The translations under genes and the position numbers were made by a program. A stretch of DNA of 64,000 bases from FEN-1350 sp964386005 (GTDB taxonomy: Bacteria; Planctomycetota; Phycisphaerae; Sedimentisphaerales; Anaerohalosphaeraceae), in the NCBI GenBank assembly GCA_964386005.1, contig CAYLSB010000013.1:1-64000 (forward strand). Reading direction: 5' to 3'. Positions 54,371 to 61,570 of this stretch are shown here, one piece after another. Each line of letters starts with the position of its first letter. Position 1 is the stretch's first letter. The notes below the pieces were generated by a model that searched no databases, had not been told where the DNA came from, and worked only from the letters and a program-made list of their open reading frames with translations.

Positions 54371-54429
54371 GTAGGGGCACATGGCATGTGCCCTATTGTT
54401 TTATTGGGGCGGACACCGTCCGCCCCTAC
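54371..54429. repeat. REPIN-like 59-bp unit 2
   Basis: GTAG head, left hairpin GGGCACAT-GGC-ATGTGCCC, right hairpin GGGGCGGAC-ACC-GTCCGCCCC, linker tattgttttatt. It lies 12 nt upstream of the lipoprotein start. A 10-nt spacer gaataatatt separates it from unit 3. Confidence 0.85.
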
Positions 54430-54439
54430 GAATAATATT

Positions 54440-54498
54440 GTAAGGGCACACGGTGTGTGCCCGATTGTCTTCATGAGGCGGACGGCGCCCGCCCATAC
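54440..54498. repeat. REPIN-like 59-bp unit 3
   Basis: Slightly degenerate copy (GTAAGGGC head, GCCCATAC end). It lies five nt downstream of the RAYT stop codon on the minus strand. Start-to-start distance from unit 2 is 69 nt. Confidence 0.8.
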
Positions 54499-54502
54499 AA
54501 AT

Positions 54503-55249
54503 TTACCCCATGTTAGATCGGCCGGGTTGTATTATATTATTTTGTGTATTTTTCGGATTTTCCTCATCATCATCCCAACATTTCGGATTGGATCGGATAT
54601 AATCGCGAACCCGATTTAGATCCCGCCAATTCCGGATAATATGTTCGTAATAATTCCGTTGCCAGATCGTTTTGCCGTGGAAATGAAAATGTTGATGAAT
54701 CGCTCGTGTTGCAGCCGATTTGAAGCCCGCCACAAACGAACCAAGCGTTCGGGGTTGGCGTTGTGGAATGTTTATTTCATGGGACGAACCCCGTTCACCA
54801 CCACACGGGATTTTGTTATTTGTGGGGGCACATGGCATGTGCCCTATTATTCTATTCCGGCGGACGGTGTCCGACCCAACAACGATTTTCGTTTCCGTAG
54901 GGGTACACGGTGTGTGCCCTTTTATTTGATTTGGGCGGATACCATCCGCCCCTACAGTAATTCGGATGATTCCGTGGATGTGATTTGGCATGATCACAAA
55001 TTCATCAATTTCAATTTCATGACGAATCGTGGAGGATTTAACCCATTCCAATTGTATCATACGTCCGATGGGATTCAATTCCATCCGACCACGGATGATA
55101 TCGCCGAACAGACATCGGCGATTATGAGTTACAAGGGTCAAAAAATATTCCCCGGATCGGGAATAATCAAATCCCGCGAACCGAATCGATCGTCGATGAT
55201 GTATATCGGGATCATATTGAGCTAATTGTTTTTTAGATTCATCCATCAT
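54503..55249 (-). CDS. REP-associated tyrosine transposase (RAYT) carrying its own repeats in frame
   Basis: A 248-residue HUH single-strand transposase of the Y1/TnpA-REP family. The N-terminus has YSRSGEYFLTLVTHNRRCLFG. The HUH motif is MPNHIHG (H90, H92), and the catalytic tyrosine is Y200 or Y201 in WQRNYYEHIIRN, followed by LNRVRDYIRSNP. Between these, residues 99-118 and 124-143 are encoded by two complete 59-bp palindromic units (54897-54955 and 54822-54880). They read as GADGIRPN...GHTPCTPT and GSDTVRRN...GHMPCAPT without a stop. Conserved transposase sequence resumes at RTLGSFVAGFKSAATRAI. The start is at 55249, one base from another unit, with no visible ribosome-binding site. The frame is also open through two upstream units to 55360. 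Activity is uncertain. Confidence 0.85.
   Translation of the reverse strand: MMDESKKQLAQYDPDIHHRRSIRFAGFDYSRSGEYFLTLVTHNRRCLFGDIIRGRMELNPIGRMIQLEWVKSSTIRHEIEIDEFVIMPNHIHGIIRITVGADGIRPNQIKGHTPCTPTETKIVVGSDTVRRNRIIGHMPCAPTNNKIPCGGERGSSHEINIPQRQPRTLGSFVAGFKSAATRAIHQHFHFHGKTIWQRNYYEHIIRNWRDLNRVRDYIRSNPKCWDDDEENPKNTQNNIIQPGRSNMG
54822..54880. repeat. REPIN-like 59-bp unit 4, inside the RAYT gene
   Basis: Head GTGGGGGC, end GACCCAAC, with several substitutions but both hairpins recognisable. It encodes RAYT residues 124-143. It is 16 nt from unit 5 (spacer aacgattttcgtttcc). Confidence 0.8.
54897..54955. repeat. REPIN-like 59-bp unit 5, inside the RAYT gene
   Basis: GTAGGGGT head and GCCCCTAC end. 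It encodes RAYT residues 99-118, directly after the HUH-motif strand. Start-to-start distance from unit 4 is 75 nt. Confidence 0.85.
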
Positions 55250-55250
55250 C

Positions 55251-55309
55251 GTAGGGGCACACGGCGCGTGCCCTATTGTTTTATTGGGGCGGACACCGTC
55301 CGCCCCTAC
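55251..55309. repeat. REPIN-like 59-bp unit 6, at the RAYT start codon
   Basis: GTAG head one nt from the RAYT ATG. Left hairpin GGGCACAC-GGC-GCGTGCCC, right hairpin identical to that of unit 2, linker tattgttttatt. Confidence 0.85.
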
Positions 55310-55325
55310 AATGATTTTCGTTTCC

Positions 55326-55384
55326 GTAGGGGCACACGGTGTGTGCCCGATTGTCTTCATGGGGTGGACGCCGTCCGCCCCTAC
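55326..55384. repeat. REPIN-like 59-bp unit 7
   Basis: Differs from unit 1 by a single base in the right arm (ggggtggac for ggggcggac). The 16-nt spacer to unit 6, aatgattttcgtttcc, differs by one base from the spacer between units 4 and 5. Confidence 0.85.
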
Positions 55385-55394
55385 GAATAATATT

Positions 55395-55453
55395 GTAGGG
55401 GCACATGGCTTGTGCCCTTATATTCTATTAGGGCGGACGCCGTCCGCCCCTAC
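55395..55453. repeat. REPIN-like 59-bp unit 8
   Basis: Complete copy with linker ttatattctatt. It is separated from unit 7 by gaataatatt, identical to the spacer between units 2 and 3. Confidence 0.85.
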
Positions 55454-55463
55454 AAAGATATCC

Positions 55464-55478
55464 GGCGTGTGCCCTATT
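55464..55478. repeat. truncated ninth palindromic unit
   Basis: ggcgtgtgccctatt matches the 3' part of the left hairpin and linker, with the GTAG head missing. It marks the decayed right edge of the array. Confidence 0.5.
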
Positions 55479-55539
55479 GAAAAAACAGGTACCATCAACC
55501 AAAACATCATACCACAGGATGATGGGTTTATTCCAGCGC

Positions 55540-55572
55540 AAAAAAAGAGACGGCCTCGATCGAGGCCGTCTC
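55540..55572 (-). terminator. rho-independent terminator of the PEP-CTERM gene
   Basis: A perfect 26-nt palindrome at 55547-55572 (13-bp stem, gagacggcctcga and its complement), followed on the minus strand by seven U residues (55540-55546). It lies 27 nt after the stop of the gene at 55599. The strongest terminator in the window. Confidence 0.93.
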
Positions 55573-55598
55573 AGAACGACTTGTCACGTAGCTCTTGC

Positions 55599-56120
55599 TT
55601 AGCTGCGACGACGAAGAACCAGAGCGCCAAGACCCAACAGTGTCAGGGTCATCGGCTCGGGAACGAAGCTATAGTCCATCGAGAACACCGGATCAAGATT
55701 CATGTTGTAGAAAGTCACGGATCCTTTGTCGTCCTGCTTGCCAATGATCTCAAAGTTGACCAATTTGCCAGCTTGGAACGGATCGACAGCGGGAACATCC
55801 CAGCTCAGGAACAGCACCGGAACTTCTCCAGCACCCAGATCGAGAAGACCCATATCAATCAACGACCATGCACCAGGAAGAGCACCCGGAGTGATCAACG
55901 AGGCGCCGAACACGGCGGGACCAGCGAGAGCAACGAAACCACCATCCATAACACCAGTCGCTTGTGCCTCATTCACCAAAGCAAAGTTTATTACGCCCGG
56001 CAGGGACTCAACGAGAGCCCCATCGGCCTTCACTTCATCATTCGCAGTAAACTGAAGGCCAGCACTGGCCATACCAGCCATAGCAAGAACTACAACTAAC
56101 GCGAGCAATTTTTTCATCAT
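55599..56120 (-). CDS. PEP-CTERM anchored exported protein
   Basis: A 173-residue protein. The signal peptide is MKKLLALVVVLAMAGMASAG. The mature region is a beta-sandwich-like domain (LQFTANDEVKADGALVE ... GKLVNFEIIG) resembling cohesin-like or adhesive folds, without catalytic motifs. The C-terminus VPEPMTLTLLGLGALVLRRRS is a clear PEP-CTERM sorting signal. AAAGGAG precedes the ATG at 56120. It has its own strong terminator and a palindrome in its leader, so it is probably a monocistronic, well-expressed surface protein. Confidence 0.88.
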   Translation of the reverse strand: MMKKLLALVVVLAMAGMASAGLQFTANDEVKADGALVESLPGVINFALVNEAQATGVMDGGFVALAGPAVFGASLITPGALPGAWSLIDMGLLDLGAGEVPVLFLSWDVPAVDPFQAGKLVNFEIIGKQDDKGSVTFYNMNLDPVFSMDYSFVPEPMTLTLLGLGALVLRRRS

Positions 56121-56139
56121 CGTTCTCCTTTCCAATTCA

Positions 56140-56155
56140 TTTTGTTCGAACAAAA
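56140..56155. promoter_or_regulatory. 16-nt perfect palindrome in the PEP-CTERM leader
   Basis: ttttgttcgaacaaaa, 20-35 nt upstream of the start at 56120. Candidate operator or leader hairpin. The binding factor is unknown. Confidence 0.35.
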
Positions 56156-56205
56156 CGTCCATTTCAATCACTTATGCGAAGTGTGTGTGTCAGTATTAAC
56201 TTACG

Positions 56206-57156
56206 TTACGGAGCTGTTACAAAGAAATTGTAATGACCGGTCGCCGTGCAATCCGCAACGCCGGGGCCCTTCGGGGCTTCCTTGATGTTCCAGTTGGCAA
56301 TGAGGATATTCAGGTCGTTTGAAAATACACGGGCAAAACCAGTAATCGCATTACCCTGCTGATCACGATTGAAGTCGGCACAGACGGCATTCGGAATGCT
56401 CATGATGCCGGGACCTTTGGGGGCTTCTTTGATATTCCAGCCGGCGATCAGAACGTTCAGGTCATTACTGAATACATACGCAAAACCGGTGATGGCATTA
56501 CCCTGGCTCTTGCCATCGGCATCGCCCTTGCAGTTCCGGGCATAGCACCAGCAAGCCGGTTCGCCAAAGGATTGCCAAGCGGCAAAGAAGGGAGCATCGG
56601 GTTTCACGCACTTGACCTCGCCGGCCGGCATGACCTTCACCGTGATCGGGAGGTTGCTGGTCAGAACGCTGCCCACAACGCCACTGGCGGGACCACGAAG
56701 GGTGTCGCCGCTAATCGTGACATTCGAACCCTCAGCAGGAATGTTCTTAAATGTGATCGTGATCAGATTTGTCGTGCTGGCAGGACCTGCACCCTGATTT
56801 CCTGTCGGATCGAGAACGCCCATGCTGACCGAGAAATCAGCGGCATCGGCATCCAAAGCGCCGGCCATGTCAAACTTGGCCAGAGGATGTCCATCGCCAA
56901 CCGCATAGTTCAGCGGGTTCGAATAGGCCCAGTCGATGAAGGCGTTGAACGCAGGATCCACAACCACAGCGGCGGCCGAATCAACCATCGCTCCGCCGTC
57001 AGCGGCGATCCGCAGGGCTACGCCGCGGGGAAGATCGCCATCCGATGTCGTGTAGGCAATCTGCAACTTTCCACCAGTACCATCCGCCGTGAATGTCACG
57101 GCAGCCATCGCCGGAACCGCAACCACCAAAACTAAAATCGCCATCAATCTTTTCAT
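56206..57156 (-). CDS. exported cohesin-like/dockerin-like surface protein
   Basis: A 316-residue protein with signal peptide MKRLMAILVLVVAVPAMA. Residues 20-175 form a beta-rich domain (VTFTADGTGGKLQIAYTTSD, ITITFKNIPAEGSNVTISGD) of cohesin-like pattern. Then come CWCYARNCKGDADGKSQGNA and two nearly identical modules, ITGFAYVFSNDLNVLIAGW and ITGFARVFSNDLNILIANW, each followed by NIKEAPKGPG, ending GHYNFFV. These match the shorter protein at 52912-53508, including the final GHYNFFV. A pairing of cohesin-like and dockerin-like parts would permit self-assembly; that is inference. AAAGGAGAG precedes the start. Confidence 0.83.
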   Translation of the reverse strand: MKRLMAILVLVVAVPAMAAVTFTADGTGGKLQIAYTTSDGDLPRGVALRIAADGGAMVDSAAAVVVDPAFNAFIDWAYSNPLNYAVGDGHPLAKFDMAGALDADAADFSVSMGVLDPTGNQGAGPASTTNLITITFKNIPAEGSNVTISGDTLRGPASGVVGSVLTSNLPITVKVMPAGEVKCVKPDAPFFAAWQSFGEPACWCYARNCKGDADGKSQGNAITGFAYVFSNDLNVLIAGWNIKEAPKGPGIMSIPNAVCADFNRDQQGNAITGFARVFSNDLNILIANWNIKEAPKGPGVADCTATGHYNFFVTAP

Positions 57157-57760
57157 ACTACACTCTCCTTTCTCTTTCTTCTTGTATCTTACCTTTTCCG
57201 TTTTGCGAGGTTACCAGCCCCGCTACTGTTTACAATACCTATTGACGAATTGTTTTCTTTTATGATGATCTTTGGCAGGATTAACTACCCCGCCCTCCGA
57301 ACATTTTTCTCATCACTCCGTATCAAACTCCCACACTGTGCTACTTGTAAGGCCTTTTTTAACCTGACCTATTAATGGAATTTTATCTCAAAGAGCAAAT
57401 TAAAGCAAGAAAAAAAAGATTTTTTTTCGATTTATTTCTGATTTTTCGGTCCCACCGCGGTTTTTGTTATGTATGACGATTGCTCATTGCCTTGGCTGAC
57501 ATTTGTACTTTTCAATCCTGATGCCAAACTTATTATATCACAAACCATGGTTTGGTGCGAAACAATTTTCGGAATTTCGAACCTGGAATTGAAGAATAAA
57601 GAAGATGTAAACAGTCGTATGAAAAAAGGGTGGATAGGAAATTTTTCCAATTCGCTGGATTTATCGCCGAAAATTCATATATTCCTGTTGAATAAGCCCC
57701 ATGAATGTTGAGAGATAAATGCATCGTAATCTATTGTTAAATAAAGACTTATAGCTGATT
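57157..57760. other. long AT-rich intergenic region with leader hairpins
   Basis: About 604 nt without a credible gene. On the minus strand it contains two similar GC-rich hairpins (57205-57223 and 57274-57294). Further right is an A/T homopolymer stretch near 57400-57430 and a perfect 14-nt palindrome caaaccatggtttg at 57541-57554. Promoters of the leftward surface protein and rightward rodA must lie here. Confidence 0.5.
57205..57294 (-). promoter_or_regulatory. tandem similar hairpins in the leader of the surface protein
   Basis: On the minus strand, ggcggggtagttaatcctgcc and gcggggctggtaacctcgc each form a six- to seven-bp stem with a seven-nt loop. They share a GCGGGG...G.TAA..CC..GC pattern. 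Their centres are about 70 nt apart and upstream of the start at 57156. A tandem RNA element is possible; no known riboswitch class is recognised. Confidence 0.35.
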
Positions 57761-59023
57761 ATGTTCAGGATTTTCCAGGGAAGGTTGTTTGTCGTTCGAC
57801 TTATGATGGTTTCGGCGGCATTGTCGCTTGTAACTATCGGAATATTAATGATTTACGCTGCTGGAAACCCCGCGGAGCCCCTCGAAGGAATTCGTCTTTT
57901 CATTCCGGCAACCTTATGGAAGAAGCAGTTGATTTATGCCATGGCGGGATTGGCGGGAATGGTCATCGTGAATCTATTCAGCTATCGGATTCTCGGTCCC
58001 GCCAGTTACTGGCTGTATCCGGCCGTATTGATCGTGTTGGCCCTTCTCCTATTGGATAAGTTCATCGATTTTCCGTTTATACCGGAAATCAACGGCGTCC
58101 ATCGATGGATACGGATCGGAACCAAAAAAACATACGTTCAGATTCAACCGTCCGAGTTCTGCAAATTGGCCTATATCCTGGCCCTGGCGTGGTACCTTCG
58201 TTTCCGCAAGAACTATCGAACATGGACAGGTCTTATCGGACCGTTTGCCCTGACCCTGTTGGCCATGGTCCTGATTCTTCTGGAGCCGAACCTGGGAACG
58301 GTGATGTTGATGATGCCGATTCTGTTCGTCATGCTGTATATTGCCGGGGCCAAGGTGCGGCACCTATTGCTGATACTCTTACTGGCGGTGGCGGTGACGC
58401 CATTGATGTGGCACAAGATGCTTCCGTATCAGCGGATGAGAATCTCCGCGGTTCTGTTGCAGAGCAAATGGATTTATGCCAAGGCGCAGGAACATCCGCG
58501 ACTGGCGACAATCCTTGCCGGATCGCCCAAGGACCTGGTCAATTGGAACAAGGGCGATGGGTACCAGTTGATGCATTCCAAAATCGCCATATCCATCGGT
58601 GGGATTCGGGGCTATGGATTCCGCCGCGGTCCCTATATCCGCGAAAACACGCTTCCGGAACGGCAAAATGATTTCATCTTCGCGATCATCGCACATCAGT
58701 TCGGGCTGATCGGGTGTCTTGTGATTCTGATTCTGTATGGAGTGATTGTAACCTGCGGGGCGGAGATTGCATGGCAGAACACCGATCCCTTCGCGCGGTT
58801 GGTAACCGTTGGGATTATCACGATGTTCAGCGTGGAGGTGATTGTCAATATCAGCATGACGATGGGCTTGATGCCCATCACCGGCTTGACGCTGCCGTTT
58901 GTAAGCTCCGGGGGTTCCTCGCTGCTGGTGAGCATGACGGCGATCGGGTTACTGAATAATATCGGGCGATCGCGGGCTTATAGCGTGGCGAATCGGCCGT
59001 TTGAGTATTTTCCGGATGAATGA
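57761..59023 (+). CDS. rodA: rod-shape SEDS protein RodA
   Basis: A 420-residue polytopic SEDS glycosyltransferase that polymerises peptidoglycan with a class B PBP. Motifs: HRWIRIG near 114, QPSEFCKLAYILALAWYL near 128, EPNLGTVMLMMPI near 175, LPERQNDFIFAIIAHQFG near 293 with the essential Asp, and LPFVSSGGSSLLVSM near 383. The RodA-like FVSSGG and absence of FtsW-specific extensions favour RodA over FtsW. No pbp2 or mre genes flank it. A planctomycete with RodA is consistent with the peptidoglycan-containing members. Confidence 0.9.
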   Translation: MFRIFQGRLFVVRLMMVSAALSLVTIGILMIYAAGNPAEPLEGIRLFIPATLWKKQLIYAMAGLAGMVIVNLFSYRILGPASYWLYPAVLIVLALLLLDKFIDFPFIPEINGVHRWIRIGTKKTYVQIQPSEFCKLAYILALAWYLRFRKNYRTWTGLIGPFALTLLAMVLILLEPNLGTVMLMMPILFVMLYIAGAKVRHLLLILLLAVAVTPLMWHKMLPYQRMRISAVLLQSKWIYAKAQEHPRLATILAGSPKDLVNWNKGDGYQLMHSKIAISIGGIRGYGFRRGPYIRENTLPERQNDFIFAIIAHQFGLIGCLVILILYGVIVTCGAEIAWQNTDPFARLVTVGIITMFSVEVIVNISMTMGLMPITGLTLPFVSSGGSSLLVSMTAIGLLNNIGRSRAYSVANRPFEYFPDE

Positions 59024-59190
59024 CGGAACCGGAAACCCGCCGTAACGGCCGGAAGAAGGCACGGTCCGTGCGGCGAGGGCCATCCATTCATTGCCAATCC
59101 ATCGTATATCGTTATAATGATCTGATTCATATTGGCGAAATCAATAGGGAATTGATTATTATCGGTCTTTTTCAATGAGCAGTAAACGGA

Positions 59191-60066
59191 ATGTATAAAC
59201 TGGCCAGGCAGGTTCGTTTTTCGATCAATCCATTTTTGGACGACGATGGAGAGGGAGCCAATTCGTACGCTTCCCGGCCGTGCGGGGAGGGATTGAGTTT
59301 ATTTCTGGGTTTGTGGGTAGAACTGGAGGGGCCGATCAATCCGGATACGGGATTTGTAATCAATGTGGTGGAAATCGACCGACTGGTCCGTCAAAAGGTG
59401 GTGCCGATTTTTTCCGACCGGATCCGACAGCGATTTGGCGGCGGAAAATTTATCGGACTGGCGGAAACCTGCGAGTTGCTGGGCAGGAGTTGGAAGTCCC
59501 TGACGGGAGCTTTCGGTCCGGCAATGATTTCGCAGTTGCGATTGGAGTTGAATCCGTTTCGAGTACAAACGATCCTTTCGGAGGATTGCGGGATGTTCCT
59601 GTTCAGCGAAAAATTCGAGTTTGCGGCGACGCACACGCTCTGGAACGACACGTTCAGCGAAGAGCAAAACTTTGAGATGTTCGGCAAGTGTGCCAATCCA
59701 ACCGGGCACGGACATAACTACGTGATCGAAGTGACGGTGGAAAAACGCAACGATGATCAACCGTTGCGGATCGCCGAATACCAGCGGGTGGTGGATCAGG
59801 AATTTCTGTCGCTGGTCGATCATCGGAATCTTAATACTGATGTGTCGGATTTTTCCGGAATCTCGTCGGTGGAAAACCTGGCGGAGTACGCGTGGCGGAA
59901 ACTTTACGACAAGTTTGCGTATTGCCGGCTCAGGAAGATTACGGTGTGGGAGACGGACAAAACCTATTGTACCTACAGCGGACCGTCGGATGAGGAAACG
60001 GCGACGGGAATTCCGAAAAGAAAAATTCACCGGACAAAACCGGGAAACGAACGGCTTTCTTTTTAG
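59191..60066 (+). CDS. two-domain 6-pyruvoyl-tetrahydropterin synthase/QueD-like protein
   Basis: A 291-residue protein. The C-terminal half (about 145-280) is a complete PTPS/QueD domain: zinc ligands FAATHTL and GHGHNY, catalytic Cys in GKCANPTGHGH near 166, VDHRNLN near 210, SSVENLAEYAW near 227 and VWETDKTYCTYSG at the end. The N-terminal half (FSINPF ... SLFLGLWVELEGPINPDTGFV) follows the same fold but lacks the Cys and histidines, so it is a degenerate duplicate. It should convert dihydroneopterin triphosphate in queuosine or pterin synthesis; no other queuosine gene is nearby. Confidence 0.88.
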   Translation: MYKLARQVRFSINPFLDDDGEGANSYASRPCGEGLSLFLGLWVELEGPINPDTGFVINVVEIDRLVRQKVVPIFSDRIRQRFGGGKFIGLAETCELLGRSWKSLTGAFGPAMISQLRLELNPFRVQTILSEDCGMFLFSEKFEFAATHTLWNDTFSEEQNFEMFGKCANPTGHGHNYVIEVTVEKRNDDQPLRIAEYQRVVDQEFLSLVDHRNLNTDVSDFSGISSVENLAEYAWRKLYDKFAYCRLRKITVWETDKTYCTYSGPSDEETATGIPKRKIHRTKPGNERLSF

Positions 60067-60266
60067 TCTATGTCTTTTAATAGCCGATACTTAGATGTAT
60101 TTTTCTGTTTTCCGGTTTTCGTGATTGTCTCATTGGGAGAAGTGTGGATCCCATCCCGTGTATGCGTGCCGATTCCGATATCCCGCCGGAAGGTGCGCAA
60201 CCGACAGGGACGGAGTCTGGATTTTCTTCATTGTCGATTTCAATTGACTGTTAAGGGATTTTGTGA

Positions 60267-61559
60267 ATGAAGGTCACTGTGGTCGGCGTGGGTTATGTCG
60301 GGCTTGTGGCGGCAGCTTGCCTGGCGGATTCGGGTAATCATGTCGTCTGTGTGGACTCGGATGCCAAAAAGATCGACGATCTGAAGAAGGGTGTCATCCC
60401 CATCTATGAGCCGGGACTGGCGGAGATCGTTCGCCAGAATATCGAGGGTAAACGCCTTCGATTCACCACAAGCATCAGAGAAGGCGTCAGCCACGGCCGG
60501 ATCATCATTCTGGGCGTGGGTACCCCTTGCGGGGAGGATGGCTCTGCGGATATCTCCGCGGTACTGAATGCCGCCGGACAGATTGCCGAGTTGATGACCG
60601 ATTACCGGATCATTGTCTGCAAGAGCACGGTTCCGCCGATGACGCATAAAAAAGTCAGCGACCTGATCCGAAGCAAAACGCAGGTTCCGTTCGACTATGT
60701 AAGCAATCCGGAGTTTCTCAAGGAAGGTTCGGCCGTGGAGGATTTCCAGATGCCGGACCGCGTGATTATCGGGACGACGAATCCGGATGTCATGGAGATG
60801 ATGAAGCAACTATACGCTCCCTTCATGCGGCGGAGCAGTCGGATTCTGTTCATGGACCCTGCCAGTGCGGAATTGACCAAATACGCCGCCAACGTCATGC
60901 TGGCCACTCGGATATCCTTCATGAATGAACTGAGCGGCCTTTGCGAGAAGTTCGGGGCGGATATCGAGAAAGTCCGCGGCGGCATCGGCTCGGATGGGCG
61001 GATCGGAAATTCGTTTCTGTTTGCCGGCGTCGGATACGGCGGCAGTTGTTTTCCCAAAGATGTCAGCGCGTTGATCCACATTGGCAAGAGCAACGACTAC
61101 CCGATGACCATCGCCGAATCGGTACAGGCGATCAACTATAGCCAACAGGACCGCTTTGCCGACCGAATCATCCGATACTTTCACGGCAGAGAACAACAGA
61201 CACAACTGGGCATCTGGGGCATGGCCTTTAAGGCCCGGACGGATGACATTCGCGAATCGCCGGCGATTCGGTGTATCCGACGATTTGTGGAGGCCGGCAT
61301 GCGGATTGTGGCCTACGATCCCCAGGCGGCCGATAGCGATCTGAAGGACAAGATTCGAAGAGTGACCAACGGCTACGATGTATTGGCCGAATCCGATGCA
61401 TTGGTGATCTTTACGGACTGGCAGGAGTTTCGAACCCCGGATTTCGAGGAGATCGCCGCCAAGCTAAACAAGCCCGTGATTTTCGACGGCCGGAATCTCT
61501 ATGATCCCAGGTTCGTGCGGAAATTCGGCATCGAGTACCACAGCATCGGGCGAAGTTAA
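60267..61559 (+). CDS. ugd: UDP-glucose/GDP-mannose 6-dehydrogenase family, probably Ugd
   Basis: A 430-residue NAD-dependent nucleotide-sugar 6-dehydrogenase. Rossmann start MKVTVVGVGYVGLVAAACLA; GTPCGEDGSADIS near 90; KSTVPP near 119; NPEFLKEGSAVEDF near 150; AELTKYAANVMLATRISFMNEL near 200; catalytic Cys in GVGYGGSCFPKD near 259; FKARTDDIRESPA near 320. It makes UDP-glucuronate (or a close relative) for the epimerase encoded at 61900. It leads the nucleotide-sugar gene group. Confidence 0.94.
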   Translation: MKVTVVGVGYVGLVAAACLADSGNHVVCVDSDAKKIDDLKKGVIPIYEPGLAEIVRQNIEGKRLRFTTSIREGVSHGRIIILGVGTPCGEDGSADISAVLNAAGQIAELMTDYRIIVCKSTVPPMTHKKVSDLIRSKTQVPFDYVSNPEFLKEGSAVEDFQMPDRVIIGTTNPDVMEMMKQLYAPFMRRSSRILFMDPASAELTKYAANVMLATRISFMNELSGLCEKFGADIEKVRGGIGSDGRIGNSFLFAGVGYGGSCFPKDVSALIHIGKSNDYPMTIAESVQAINYSQQDRFADRIIRYFHGREQQTQLGIWGMAFKARTDDIRESPAIRCIRRFVEAGMRIVAYDPQAADSDLKDKIRRVTNGYDVLAESDALVIFTDWQEFRTPDFEEIAAKLNKPVIFDGRNLYDPRFVRKFGIEYHSIGRS

Positions 61560-61570
61560 GGGACAGCGGC

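Noticed and set aside
53724..55453. CRISPR-like array
   Set aside because: The repeats are 59 bp, internally palindromic and irregularly distributed. The spacers are short and of only two recurring sequences, the units occur inside a gene, and there are no cas genes.
54641..56099. Plus-strand frames of 194 and 271 residues across the RAYT and PEP-CTERM genes
   Set aside because: They are antisense to recognised proteins and include repeat-derived sequence; no start signals or homologous motifs.
57469..57711. 80-residue plus-strand frame in the intergenic region before rodA
   Set aside because: Unusual composition, no ribosome-binding site, no recognisable motif, and overlapped by another random frame on the minus strand.
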